This document shows positions 1-8,291 of a DNA stretch of 64,000 bases, in pieces. Positions within the stretch are counted from its first letter, which is position 1. Each line of letters starts with the position of its first letter. Source of the stretch: Methyloligella halotolerans. GTDB lineage: Bacteria > Pseudomonadota > Alphaproteobacteria > Rhizobiales > Methyloligellaceae. Under the pieces are notes generated by a model. That model was given only the letters and a program-made list of their open reading frames with translations. It searched no databases and was not told the DNA's origin. A program made the translations under genes and the position numbers. The DNA is taken from NCBI RefSeq assembly GCF_001708935.1, contig NZ_MASI01000009.1, forward strand, positions 44,017 to 108,016, read 5' to 3'.

Positions 1-76
1 GCACGTAGATGAAGACGCCGACGGCGAGGATAGCGGCCCAGACGAGTGGCAGGATGACGGGAAGATATTCGGTCAT
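1..76 (-). CDS. cydB: Cytochrome bd ubiquinol oxidase subunit II, N-terminal fragment
   Basis: Only the first 25 codons lie in the window; the gene runs off the left edge on the minus strand. The visible residues (MTEYLPVILPLVWAAILAVG) form the first hydrophobic helix expected of CydB. It starts ten bases after the cydA stop, the usual cydAB order. With subunit I it would form the membrane quinol oxidase that reduces O2 with high affinity. The identification rests mainly on its position after cydA and the hydrophobic N-terminus. Confidence 0.8.
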   Translation of the reverse strand, partial: MTEYLPVILPLVWAAILAVGVFIYV

Positions 77-86
77 ATCGGCTCGT

Positions 87-1469
87 TTACGGGTTTCCTG
101 AGGCTGCAAGGGGCCGGCGGGAGAGATCGACCTCATCCTCGTCCGGGGAAGGCGGCGTCGCGTCGGGACCGCGGCGCACCAGCTTGGCCATGTAGTAGAG
201 GCCGGCGCCGAAGATGAAGCCGTAGACCACCACGAAGAGAATGAGCGTGGCGAGGACGCTGCCGCCGGGCACCGGCGAGACGGCGTCGGCGGTGCGCAGG
301 ATGTTGTAGACGACCCAGGGCTGACGGCCGGTCTCGGTGACGAACCAGCCGGCCAGCACCGCCAGGAAGCCGATCGGCCAGCACAGCACCATGGCGCGCA
401 GATACCACCGCGTGGTGAAGAGCGTGCCGCGGAACCAGAGGAAGGCGCCGATGAAGCCCATGGCGATCATGATCATGCCGCAGCCGACCATGATGCGGAA
501 GGCGAAGAAGGGGATGATCGGGTTCGGCCGGTCGTCCTTCGCCCAGGATTTCAGTCCCTTTACCTCGCCGTCCCACTCATGGGTCAGGATGAGGCTGCCG
601 AGACCAGGGATCGCGACCTCGAAGTGGTTCTCTTCCGCCTCGTTGTCGGGGATGGCGAACAGGATCAGCGGAATGCCGCTGCCGGTCTCCCAGTGGGCTT
701 CCAGGGCTGCCACCTTGGCGGGCTGGTGTTCCAGCGTATTCAGGCCGTGCAGGTCGCCGATCACGAGCTGGACCGGGGCGAGCCAGACGAACAGGCTCAG
801 CGCCATGCCGAGCATGACCCTGCCGTGGGCGACATTGCGGTTGTGGAGCAGATACCATGCGCCGATACCACCGACGCAGAACGCCGTGGTCAGGTAGGCG
901 GCCGTCACCATGTGGGCGAAGCGGTATGGGAAGGACGGATTGAAGATCAGCTCCACCCAATCCTTGGCGTGGAGGACGCCGTCGCGGACCTCGTAACCCG
1001 CAGGCGTCTGCATCCAGCTATTGGCCGAGAGGATCCAGAAGGCCGAGATGAGGGTGCCGAAGGCCACGGCGCCCGTCGCGAGAAGATGCACGCCCTTCGG
1101 GACGTGGTTCCAGCCGAACAGCATGATGCCGAGGAAGCCCGCCTCGAGGAAGAAGGCGGTGAGGACTTCGTATGACAGGAGCGGGCCGAGGATGTTGCCG
1201 CCCGCATGGGACAGCACGCTCCAATTGGTGCCGAACTCGTAGGACATGACGATGCCCGAGACGACGCCCATGCCGAAAGATACGGCGAAGATCTTCGACC
1301 AGTGCTTTGCGGTCTCCAGATAGATCGGCTTGCCGGTTCTCAGCCAGAGAGCTTCCAGAACCAGCAGCCACATGGAGAGGCCGATGGTGAAAGCCGGAAA
1401 AAGGATGTGAAAGGAGACAGTGAAGGCGAATTGGATCCGCGCCAACATGACTGGATCGAGATCAAACAT
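87..1469 (-). CDS. cydA: Cytochrome bd-type (CIO-like) quinol oxidase subunit I
   Basis: 460 residues, first gene of a cydAB pair. CydA carries the haem groups and the quinol site of the bd oxidase in the inner membrane. Seen in the sequence: the N-terminal haem-ligand region with His21 in SFHILFP, many hydrophobic helices, and the GRQPW signature in the C-terminal third. The periplasmic Q-loop region around GLNTLEHQPAK is short and total length is below that of E. coli CydA, as in the short-loop, cyanide-insensitive (CIO) branch. The C-terminus is charged and cytoplasmic. Oxygen limitation is a likely signal; a possible FNR-type site lies about 105 bp upstream. Confidence 0.93.
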   Translation of the reverse strand: MFDLDPVMLARIQFAFTVSFHILFPAFTIGLSMWLLVLEALWLRTGKPIYLETAKHWSKIFAVSFGMGVVSGIVMSYEFGTNWSVLSHAGGNILGPLLSYEVLTAFFLEAGFLGIMLFGWNHVPKGVHLLATGAVAFGTLISAFWILSANSWMQTPAGYEVRDGVLHAKDWVELIFNPSFPYRFAHMVTAAYLTTAFCVGGIGAWYLLHNRNVAHGRVMLGMALSLFVWLAPVQLVIGDLHGLNTLEHQPAKVAALEAHWETGSGIPLILFAIPDNEAEENHFEVAIPGLGSLILTHEWDGEVKGLKSWAKDDRPNPIIPFFAFRIMVGCGMIMIAMGFIGAFLWFRGTLFTTRWYLRAMVLCWPIGFLAVLAGWFVTETGRQPWVVYNILRTADAVSPVPGGSVLATLILFVVVYGFIFGAGLYYMAKLVRRGPDATPPSPDEDEVDLSRRPLAASGNP

Positions 1470-1573
1470 GCCGTAGCCCCACCTGCACTAATTTCCAGCC
1501 GAGCCGTCATCTCATGCGACTCAAGAATATTGTTGCAGTCTACGCGCATCGAATGCCCACGAAAAGCGCAGGA

Positions 1574-1587
1574 CTGACGCATGTCAG
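1574..1587. promoter_or_regulatory. Possible FNR/FixK-type inverted repeat upstream of cydA
   Basis: CTGAC-GCAT-GTCAG is a perfect 5-bp inverted repeat with a 4-bp spacer, the geometry of FNR/FixK sites (TTGAT-N4-ATCAA). The outer bases differ from the consensus. It lies about 105 bp upstream of cydA and touches the photolyase stop codon. This is weak evidence and the site could be chance. Confidence 0.3.
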
Positions 1588-3010
1588 CCGTTCTTCACTT
1601 TGTCGTATGCGTCCAAAGCACGCTGGCGGCCTTTGCTGTGCTCGATCATCGGCTTCGGATAGGTCTTGCCCAAATCGATGCCAGCCTCGCTCAAAGATGA
1701 GGCGGAGGCTTCGAATGGAGCGTGGAGATCTTTGCTTTCCAAGTCTTTCAGCTCGGGAACCCAACGGCGGATATATTCGCCTTCGGGATCGAATTTCTCA
1801 GACTGCAGGATGGGATTGAAGATCCGGAAGTAGGGTGCGGCGTCGGCACCCGAGCCCGCCACCCACTGCCAGTTGGAGGCATTGTTGGCGAGGTCCGCGT
1901 CCACCAGGGTATCCCAGAACCAGTCGGCGCCCTCCGGCCATGGAATGAGCAGGTGCTTGGTCAGGAACGATGCGACGACCATGCGGGCGCGGTTGGGCAT
2001 CCAGCCGGTCTCCCAGAGCTGGCGCATGGCAGCATCCACAATGGGATAGCCGGTCTGTCCCGTCTGCCAGGCCTTGAGGTCCGATTGGGACTCACGCCAC
2101 GGGAAATCCGCGAACTGTTCCTTCAGGGGCTTCGCCGTCGTGTGGGGGAAGTGGAAGAGGAGCTGGGCGCAGAACTCACGCCAGCCCAGCTCGCTCAGGA
2201 AGTTCTCCGCGCCTTTGCCGGAGGCTCCCTCGTCGGCATGGCGGACGGCCCGGTAGACCTGGAGCGGGCTCACCTCGCCGAAATGGAGATGGGGTGAAAG
2301 ACGGGAGCTCGCGTTGCAGTCGAGACGCCCGCGAAGCTCTTCGTAATCGAGCAGCTCGTGGTCGATGAAATCGGTGAGGGTCTTCTTGGCGGTATCCTCG
2401 CCGGGCGTCCAAGTCTCGCGCAGGCCTCCCGCCCAGTCGGGTTTGGTCGGGCGGAGCTTCCAGTCGTCCAGATCGTCCGACTTCGCCTCGGCGAAATCCT
2501 TGAGGCTCGGTGCGCGCAGGACGTCGCGGAAATGCTTTCGCTTGGCTGCTTTCCAGTAGGGGGTGAAGACTGATAGGGATCACCGTCGTTGGTGCGCACG
2601 GCATCGGGTGCATTGAGCAGCCGGCCTTCGTGACGCTCGAAACCGACGCTCCTGTCGCTGCAGAGCTTTTCGACGGCGTCTTCGAGATCGCGCTCGTATG
2701 GCTCGTAGGCTGCGGCCGTGTGGATGGCCGAGGCCTCGGTTTCGTCGAGCACTTCTTCCAGGATCTCTGCGGTCTTGCCGCGGCGGAGGATCAGATGGCC
2801 GTCGAGACTTTTGCCGAGGGATTCGAGGCTGCCATGCAGCCACCAGCGGGAGGCGCCGCCGAGACGGAAATGGCCTGGTGCATCGTCGTCCAAGATGAAC
2901 AGGGGAAGCAGCGGCCCATCGGCCTTCGCGGCGGCGGAAAGCGCCGGGTTGTCGGACAGGCGAAGATCGCGCCTGAACCACATGACGACCGGCCGCTTCT
3001 CATCCGCCAT
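1584..3010 (-). pseudogene. phrB: Deoxyribodipyrimidine photolyase, frameshifted
   Basis: The family repairs UV-induced pyrimidine dimers with FADH2 and blue light. The N-terminal part (from 3010) has the photolyase opening VVMWFRRDLRLSDNPAL and the alpha/beta domain to about residue 147 (GDPYQ). The FAD-binding C-terminal part continues in another frame from about 2569 (FTPYWK) and contains ELGWREF, WQTGQTGYPIVDAAMRQL and NRARM. One base is missing near 2569/2570; adding a G restores VFTPYWK and gives 475 codons plus stop, a normal length. No other lesion is seen, so either a recent mutation or a sequence error is possible. Confidence 0.85.
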
Positions 3011-3021
3011 AACGCGCTACC

Positions 3022-3534
3022 TCACGGTTGCTTCCTGTAGGCGGCCAGAGCGTTCCTATGCCGCTTGGCGGATACGTCGTCGAAACAGCAGAAGATCACC
3101 CTCTCGACTTTTGGATGCTTCGCGAGCGCTTTACCCGCGGCTTCCACCGCGAGGGTCGCCGCGCGCTCTGGGGGGAATCCGTAAATGCCGGTGGAAATGG
3201 CCGGGAAGGCGATGGAGCGGAGACCGTTCTCGTTCGCAAGGGCGATAGCGTTGCGGTAGCAGGCGGCCAGGGCTTCATCCTCTCCGCTGTCGCCGCCATG
3301 CCAGACGGGACCGACGGCGTGGATGACGTAGCGTGCCTTCAGGTCGAAGCCGGGAGTGATGCGGGCCTCGCCGGTCGGACAGCCGCCGATCTTGGCGCAG
3401 GCCTCGGCCAGGTCCGATCCCGCAGCTCGATGAATGGCGCCGCAGACGCCGCCGCCCGGCGCAAGCTGGCCGTTGGCCGCGTTGACGATGGCGTCCACAT
3501 CGAGCCGGGTGATGTCGCCCTGGACGATCTTCAT
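3022..3534 (-). CDS. Macro-domain protein, probable O-acetyl-ADP-ribose deacetylase
   Basis: 170 residues. Macro domains of this class bind ADP-ribose and remove acyl or ADP-ribose groups. Visible motifs are GDITRLDVDAIVNAAN near the N-terminus, the glycine-rich GGGVCGAIHRAAG loop, and ISTGIYGFP, all typical of the MacroD/YmdB branch. The start at 3534 (MKIVQGDIT) is chosen because homology begins there and a GAAGAAGG stretch lies upstream; an upstream in-frame ATG adds 28 residues without family similarity. It follows the photolyase gene by about 11 bp on the same strand, so co-transcription is possible. Confidence 0.88.
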   Translation of the reverse strand: MKIVQGDITRLDVDAIVNAANGQLAPGGGVCGAIHRAAGSDLAEACAKIGGCPTGEARITPGFDLKARYVIHAVGPVWHGGDSGEDEALAACYRNAIALANENGLRSIAFPAISTGIYGFPPERAATLAVEAAGKALAKHPKVERVIFCCFDDVSAKRHRNALAAYRKQP

Positions 3535-3645
3535 GCTTCGATCAGGCCTTCTTCGATGCATCCTCGACCTTGAGTTGTGCTTGTGGCGCGAAAGCACGCA
3601 ACCTGCTTTAGTGCGCATGCATTGGGAACTTCTGGGGGTACTGGG

Positions 3646-3975
3646 ATGAGTTTTCGTACTGCGTCATGTGTTTTGATCGTCATTCTGGCCGGAGGCGCCA
3701 TTTCTTGCGCCAAGAACAAAGAGCTGGTGGCGACAGGTGGTAGTCGAGCGGATGGGACAGTCGATCTGAGTTACGAGTACGCCGCACTCGAAAAGCCAGT
3801 CGTTAACGAAGCTCAGGGGCTAATCACTGCACAGCAAAAATGTGCGGCGTGGGGGTATTCTGGCGCTGAGGCATTCGGAGGCCGTAAGGAAGAATGTCAG
3901 TACGCCAATGAATATGGATGCATGAAGTATTTTGTGACGGTCAAATACCAGTGCACTGGGGCAAGCAAACTCTAA
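3646..3975 (+). CDS. YecR-like lipoprotein
   Basis: 109 residues. An N-terminal hydrophobic stretch ends in GGAISC, a plausible lipobox with Cys after Ser, so export and lipid attachment are expected. The mature part has GTVDLSYEY, then CAAWGYSGAEAFGG, and several cysteines near the C-terminus, matching the YecR-like lipoprotein pattern. Function is unknown. ATG 3646 is preferred over the more upstream ATG 3577 because it starts the signal sequence directly and follows a G-rich ribosome binding site. It ends exactly beside the stop codon of the convergent zevB gene. Confidence 0.7.
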   Translation: MSFRTASCVLIVILAGGAISCAKNKELVATGGSRADGTVDLSYEYAALEKPVVNEAQGLITAQQKCAAWGYSGAEAFGGRKEECQYANEYGCMKYFVTVKYQCTGASKL

Positions 3976-5079
3976 CTAGAAGGGGCGGGCCGGGCCGAGA
4001 GACGCCATGAACAGGATGGCGCCGAACAGGATGATGACCACGGAGCCGCCGAGACCGCAGACGGTCCAGACGGCTTCGCCCCAGCGGCCGCCCTCGCCGC
4101 CGAGCTTGAGGGCCATCTCGCGGGAGAACAAGGCGACGATGGCGATCGCGGCCACGGTCAATGCCGTGCCGAAGGCCATTGCGAACGTGGCGGCGATGCC
4201 GGCCCAGAAGAGGCCCTGGGCGAGCGCGAACACCAGCACCACGATGGCGCCGGTGCAAGGGCGGATGCCGACGGAAAAGACCACGGCGGCGAGCTGCTTT
4301 AGGTTCAAGGGCTGAGCGAGCTTCTCCAGATCCGGCATGTGATGACACGCATCGCAATGCTCGTGGTCGTGATGGGCGTGGTGATGGTGCTCATGACCGT
4401 GATCCTCGTCATGAACGTGCACACGCTCTCCCGTATCGTCTTGGCGCGTCCCGGCAGGCTTGGCGAAGAGCGCCCGAAGCTGCCGGACGAGGAGCCAGAT
4501 TCCGACGAGCGCGATCAGGGCGTAGCTCGCGGTCTCGAGCCGCGCGGCCCAAGCCTTCATCTCGAAGCCGGTGGCCTTCAGAAGCACGGCCAGGACAAGC
4601 ACGAGAACGACCGCGGTGGTCGCCTGGACGGCGGCGGCCAGGAACGAGACCAGGATGCCCCGCCGGGCTGTCTCTTCGTTGGCGACGACGTAGGAGGTGA
4701 TGATCGTCTTGCCGTGACCGGGGCCGGCGGCATGGAGCACGCCGTAGCCGAAGCTCAGGGCAGCGAGCATGAAGGCGGCATAGAGTGGATTGCCGTCCCG
4801 AAGATCCCGAATGGAGGTGGCGAGGCTTTGCTGGATCTTCTGCTGCTGGGTCGTGATCCAGCCGATCACTCCGCCGAAGCGCGATTGATATTCCGGGACC
4901 GCCTTGTCAGGCGTCGCGGCGCGATTGCCGAAGGCCGATGGCGGCGAGGCGTTTCGCTCGGCGGGCGAGCCGAAGGCAGATGGCGGAGACTGCTGGGCCA
5001 TAGCCTGGCCGAGACCGCAGGCAAGCAGAGTCAGCAGCGCCCACAGGCAGGCCGCGCGGCACCCAATCAGCTTTTGCAT
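3976..5079 (-). CDS. zevB: NicO/ZevB-type metal transporter, probably zinc
   Basis: 367 residues, inner-membrane NicO family (nickel/cobalt or zinc movers). There is a signal-like N-terminus, a first membrane block at about 100-205 with HAAGPGHGKT, a very histidine-rich loop at about 220-247 (HDEDHGHEHHHHAHHDHEH plus CDAC), then a second block containing GIRPCTGAI. The heptapeptide SPPSAFG occurs twice (31-37 and 45-51). The gene overlaps the end of zevA by 13 bp and lies opposite zur and a Zur-like box, which points to zinc rather than nickel. The ZevAB system of Haemophilus is the named precedent. The start (MQKLIGC) is chosen at the signal sequence; the frame upstream is open but runs inside zevA. 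Confidence 0.83.
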   Translation of the reverse strand: MQKLIGCRAACLWALLTLLACGLGQAMAQQSPPSAFGSPAERNASPPSAFGNRAATPDKAVPEYQSRFGGVIGWITTQQQKIQQSLATSIRDLRDGNPLYAAFMLAALSFGYGVLHAAGPGHGKTIITSYVVANEETARRGILVSFLAAAVQATTAVVLVLVLAVLLKATGFEMKAWAARLETASYALIALVGIWLLVRQLRALFAKPAGTRQDDTGERVHVHDEDHGHEHHHHAHHDHEHCDACHHMPDLEKLAQPLNLKQLAAVVFSVGIRPCTGAIVVLVFALAQGLFWAGIAATFAMAFGTALTVAAIAIVALFSREMALKLGGEGGRWGEAVWTVCGLGGSVVIILFGAILFMASLGPARPF

Positions 5080-5741
5080 GAAAGGACGGCGGACTGTGCG
5101 AACTGAGATCCGACATTGCTGTCCGGGCCGAGCTGGCTGAAGAAGGCTTCGGTCAGGGCTTCGGAGTCCGGATCGGTCAGCGGTGTCTTGAGATTGGCTT
5201 CGCAGCCGGTCGGCGCTCCGGCCATCTTGAGCGGATCTTCGTCGGCGAAGGAGAAGGCGACGAAGAAGGTCGGATCGTAGACCTCCACCTTCACCTCCTC
5301 GGATCCAGCGGCAAGAGCTGCCTTCAGCGGCAGGGTAAAGTTCAGGACCACGATGCCGTCTTTCTCTTCCACCCAGTAGTCGATGGGATCGCTGAGGGGC
5401 ACGGCATCGCCCTTGAGCGAGACGAAGGTGAAGTAGTCGTACTCGTTCAGCGATTGGACATTGATTTCGGCGAGGGGTTTCAGCTCTTCGGCGCTGTATT
5501 TTCCGTCGCCGTCGGTGTCGAGCCCCTGGATCGCCATGGCGCTGTAGAACTGGTCGAAGGTCCAGCGGTGGCGGATCGCTTCGAGCTTGCCGTCCTTGTC
5601 GAAGACCAGTTCCGACTGGACGCTCGCCCAGACATGGGGGTGGGCGCTCGCGGCCGTGGGCAGCATAAGCGCGCAAAGCATCGCGGCCGCGCCCAAGAGG
5701 CGCTTGCGCCGCCATTGCCAGCATCCAATGCGGAAGGTCAT
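5067..5741 (-). CDS. zevA: DUF1007 periplasmic protein, ZevA-like
   Basis: 224 residues. An N-terminal signal peptide (RRKRLLGAAAMLCALMLP then TAASA) is followed at once by HPHVW, the hallmark opening of DUF1007 proteins, whose histidines are suited to metal binding at the mature N-terminus. DUF1007 proteins pair with NicO transporters; here the zevB start overlaps the end of this gene. DTDGDGKYSAEEL resembles an EF-hand loop. The start at 5741 (MTFRIGCW) gives a compact signal peptide; an ATG at 5825 would add 28 unlikely residues. Divergent from zur, so repression by zinc-loaded Zur is inferred. Confidence 0.82.
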   Translation of the reverse strand: MTFRIGCWQWRRKRLLGAAAMLCALMLPTAASAHPHVWASVQSELVFDKDGKLEAIRHRWTFDQFYSAMAIQGLDTDGDGKYSAEELKPLAEINVQSLNEYDYFTFVSLKGDAVPLSDPIDYWVEEKDGIVVLNFTLPLKAALAAGSEEVKVEVYDPTFFVAFSFADEDPLKMAGAPTGCEANLKTPLTDPDSEALTEAFFSQLGPDSNVGSQFAQSAVLSCKS

Positions 5742-5844
5742 GCCCAGTCCCGTCTCTTCCCCGTCGATGTTCCGCCAAGTTGCGCGAAGATTGTGGAGAA
5801 ACTGCGTTTCACCGCATCGCTCCATCCATCGATTGACGCGGCTC

Positions 5845-5867
5845 GATTTGATACATTATATCATTTC
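5845..5867. promoter_or_regulatory. Candidate Zur operator
   Basis: A 23-bp site centred on the inverted repeat TGATA-CATTA-TATCA (5849-5863). It matches 17 of 22 informative positions of the gammaproteobacterial Zur consensus as I recall it, including the flanking GA and TTTC. It lies between divergent zevA and zur, about 15 bp before the zur start codon, so it could control both operons. Confidence 0.7.
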
Positions 5868-5881
5868 TCAGGAGGCTCGCC

Positions 5882-6298
5882 ATGGCGACGAAACATCAGC
5901 ACGATCATGCGGAAGACGATCTCTCGGCCAACGAGGTGCGGGTGCTGGAGGCGCTGCGCGACTCCAAGGAGCCCATGAGCGCCTACGCGATCCTCGACAG
6001 GGTCCGGCCCTCGGGCATCTCACATCCGCCGACGGTCTATCGGGCGCTGGCGGGTCTGGAGTCACTCGGCATGGTGCACAGGCTGAAATCCCTGAGCGCC
6101 TTCGTGGCGTGCGGTCATGGCCGCTGCGGCGGGCGCTTCGCGTTCGCGTTCTGCCGCCAGTGCCAGCGTGTCGAGGAGATTTCGCTGGATGACGAGCATT
6201 ACGACGACCTCGTGAAGCTCGTGCCCAAGGATATTCATTTGGAGCAGACGACGCTGGAGTTTGCCGGTCTCTGCAGCGCCTGCCAGGCCGCCGCGTAG
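5882..6298 (+). CDS. zur: Fur-family zinc uptake regulator Zur
   Basis: 138 residues, the usual size for Fur-family repressors. The N-terminal winged helix includes ISHPPTVYRALAGLESLGMVHR, the recognition-helix region. The dimerisation part has two CxxC pairs (FCRQCQ and CSACQ) for structural zinc and the HGRC/HLE residues of the regulatory site. His-rich residues precede it. Its place next to znuCB and zevAB identifies Zur rather than Fur. AGGAGG lies just upstream of the ATG. The Zur-like palindrome overlapping its promoter suggests autoregulation. Confidence 0.9.
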   Translation: MATKHQHDHAEDDLSANEVRVLEALRDSKEPMSAYAILDRVRPSGISHPPTVYRALAGLESLGMVHRLKSLSAFVACGHGRCGGRFAFAFCRQCQRVEEISLDDEHYDDLVKLVPKDIHLEQTTLEFAGLCSACQAAA

Positions 6299-6338
6299 AC
6301 TTCTGCGGCAATAGCGATTTCAGCCTAACGAGGATCCC

Positions 6339-6497
6339 ATGGCCAGGAGAGAAAGCGGTGCTGCGCAAATGCGTTCGGCCCCGGCCGGTCCCGGCGCGGG
6401 GTTTTCCATGCTGCGGAGCTCGCTGCTGCAGAGGCTTACGATTGCCGTCTCCGCGCTGATCGTCGTGTGGGGTGCCGTGTTGTGGGTGGTCACGTGA
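6339..6497 (+). CDS. Small single-span membrane protein in the zinc operon
   Basis: A 52-codon reading frame between zur and znuC. The first half is basic and Gly/Ala/Pro-rich; the second half (LTIAVSALIVVWGAVLWVV) is one strong transmembrane helix ending two residues before the stop. ACGAGG lies upstream of the ATG. Its TGA overlaps the znuC start as GTGA, the arrangement of translationally coupled genes, which argues that it is real. I recognise no family. By position it may act with ZnuB/ZnuC, but that is inference. Confidence 0.6.
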   Translation: MARRESGAAQMRSAPAGPGAGFSMLRSSLLQRLTIAVSALIVVWGAVLWVVT

Positions 6498-7288
6498 GCG
6501 CCGCGAAGACCTCGAAACCCAAGTCCGATGAGCCGCTGGTCACGTTCGATGACGTTCGTGCAGGCTATGACGGGACGCCGGTGCTGCGCGGACTCGGCGG
6601 CACCATAAAGCGCGGCGATCTCCTGGCTGTGCTGGGGGCGAACGGCGCCGGCAAGTCGACGCTGTTCAAATGCATCACCGGCGAGGTGAAGCCGTTCTCG
6701 GGGACGGTTCGGCTACACGATCTACCGCGGAGAAAGATCGCCTATCTGCCCCAGCGCAGCGATATCGATCCCAGTTTCCCCATTTCCGTCTTCGACGCCG
6801 TGGCCATGGGGCTGTGGCGCGAGATCGGTGCGTTTCGGGGGCTGAGCCGCGCGGCGGAGGCCGAAATTTGGGCTGCCCTTGATACGGTCGGGATCGCAGG
6901 CCAGGCGGAGCGGCGTCTCGGCGTTCTGTCGGGTGGGCAGTTCCAAAGGGCGATGTTCGCTCAGCTCATGCTGCAGAATGCGGATCTGATCCTGCTCGAC
7001 GAACCGTTCCAGGCGGTCGATCTGGAAACGGCGGATACGCTGATTTCCCTGATCGACAAGTGGCATGGCGAGGGACGCACGGTGATCGCCGCCCTGCACG
7101 ATGCGGCGCTGGTGCGGGACCGGTTCCCCCAGACTCTTATCCTGGCGCGGGAGACCATCGCCTGGGGACCGACCGCGAAGGTCCTTACGTCGGCCAATCT
7201 CGTGAAGTCCGGCGAGGTGACGGCCGCGTGGCAGGATTCCGAGCTCGGGCTTTCCGGCGAAGCGATGCGAGCGCGGATGTCGGCATGA
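6494..7288 (+). CDS. znuC: Zinc ABC transporter ATP-binding protein
   Basis: 264 residues from GTG 6494. Walker A GANGAGKST, Q-loop YLPQRSDID, signature LSGGQFQRA, Walker B LILLDEPF and the switch His in ALHDAAL are present, so this is an intact ABC ATPase. It energises ZnuB for zinc (or manganese) import. The start overlaps the preceding small gene (GTGA) and its TGA overlaps the znuB ATG (ATGA), giving a tightly coupled operon after zur. An alternative ATG at 6467 lies within the small gene. The periplasmic binding protein ZnuA is not in this operon. Confidence 0.9.
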   Translation: MSAAKTSKPKSDEPLVTFDDVRAGYDGTPVLRGLGGTIKRGDLLAVLGANGAGKSTLFKCITGEVKPFSGTVRLHDLPRRKIAYLPQRSDIDPSFPISVFDAVAMGLWREIGAFRGLSRAAEAEIWAALDTVGIAGQAERRLGVLSGGQFQRAMFAQLMLQNADLILLDEPFQAVDLETADTLISLIDKWHGEGRTVIAALHDAALVRDRFPQTLILARETIAWGPTAKVLTSANLVKSGEVTAAWQDSELGLSGEAMRARMSA

Positions 7289-8175
7289 GCTTGGGTGATC
7301 TCAATCCCTATCTGTTGGCAGAACCGTTCATCACGGACGAGGCGATGCGGCGAGCCCTGGCCGCGTGCCTGGCACTCTCCGTTTCCGCGCCGCCTATCGG
7401 GGTGTTTCTGCTGCTGCGGCGCATGAGTCTGGTCGGCGATGCGCTGTCCCATGCCATCCTGCCAGGCGTCGCCATCGGGTTTCTGATCGCGGGCGGCTCA
7501 TTCGTCGCCATGAGTCTCGGCGGCTTCATCACCGGGCTTGTCGTGGCGTTCCTGTCCGGCGCCCTGGCGCGGGCGAAGCTGCTGACGGAGGACGCGAGCC
7601 TCGCCTCGTTCTATCTGCTCTCCCTTGCGCTCGGCGTCCTGATCGTGTCGCTCAAGGGAGCCGATGATGAGCTGTTGCACCTCCTGTTCGGCTCGGTGCT
7701 CGATCTCGATATTCCGGCCCTGTTCCTCATGGCGGCGATCGCCACGGTATCGGTGCTGGTGCTGGCGATCGTCTACCGGCCGCTGGTGGTGGAATGCTTC
7801 GACCGGGCCCTTCTCCGCCAAGTGAGCGGCTGGGGGGCGCCGGCCCATTTCGTCTTTCTCGGTTTGCTGGTGATCAATCTCGTCGGCGCGTTCCAGGTGC
7901 TGGGCACGCTGCTCGCGGTCGGCATCATGCTGCTGCCGGCAATCACCTCGCGGTTCTGGGCGGCAAGCGTCTCCGGCATGATCGGGGCGGCGGTTGCAAT
8001 CGCGGCCGTGTCCTGCGTGGCCGGATTGCTGGTTTCTCATTACGGTGAGCTTGAGGCGGGTCCGGCCATTATCCTGACGGCCGGCGTCTTCTACGGATTC
8101 TCGATCCTGTTCGGCATCCGGGACGGGGTGCTGCTGCAGGCCGGACGCCGCAGGCGGGCTGCAAGCCTGACCTGA
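7285..8175 (+). CDS. znuB: Zinc ABC transporter permease
   Basis: 296 residues of the ABC-3 family, made of several hydrophobic helices. [22 protein letters not shown] is the conserved cytoplasmic loop that contacts the ATPase, and the C-terminal helices include [21 protein letters not shown], typical of ZnuB/MntB. It starts with an ATGA overlap on znuC. It would form the membrane channel of a zinc importer regulated by Zur. The substrate is inferred from the neighbours; manganese importers have similar permeases. Confidence 0.88.
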   Translation: MSLGDLNPYLLAEPFITDEAMRRALAACLALSVSAPPIGVFLLLRRMSLVGDALSHAILPGVAIGFLIAGGSFVAMSLGGFITGLVVAFLSGALARAKLLTEDASLASFYLLSLALGVLIVSLKGADDELLHLLFGSVLDLDIPALFLMAAIATVSVLVLAIVYRPLVVECFDRALLRQVSGWGAPAHFVFLGLLVINLVGAFQVLGTLLAVGIMLLPAITSRFWAASVSGMIGAAVAIAAVSCVAGLLVSHYGELEAGPAIILTAGVFYGFSILFGIRDGVLLQAGRRRRAASLT

Positions 8176-8291
8176 CCTCCGCCAACTGGGCGCAAGGCTT
8201 ATCTCGGCTTGTTGGGGCGACAGGAAAAGTTGTCTCGCGCTCCCCGCTTGCAGGCTGGTCTGCCGACCCCAAATCTGGTTTATCTGCCGCG

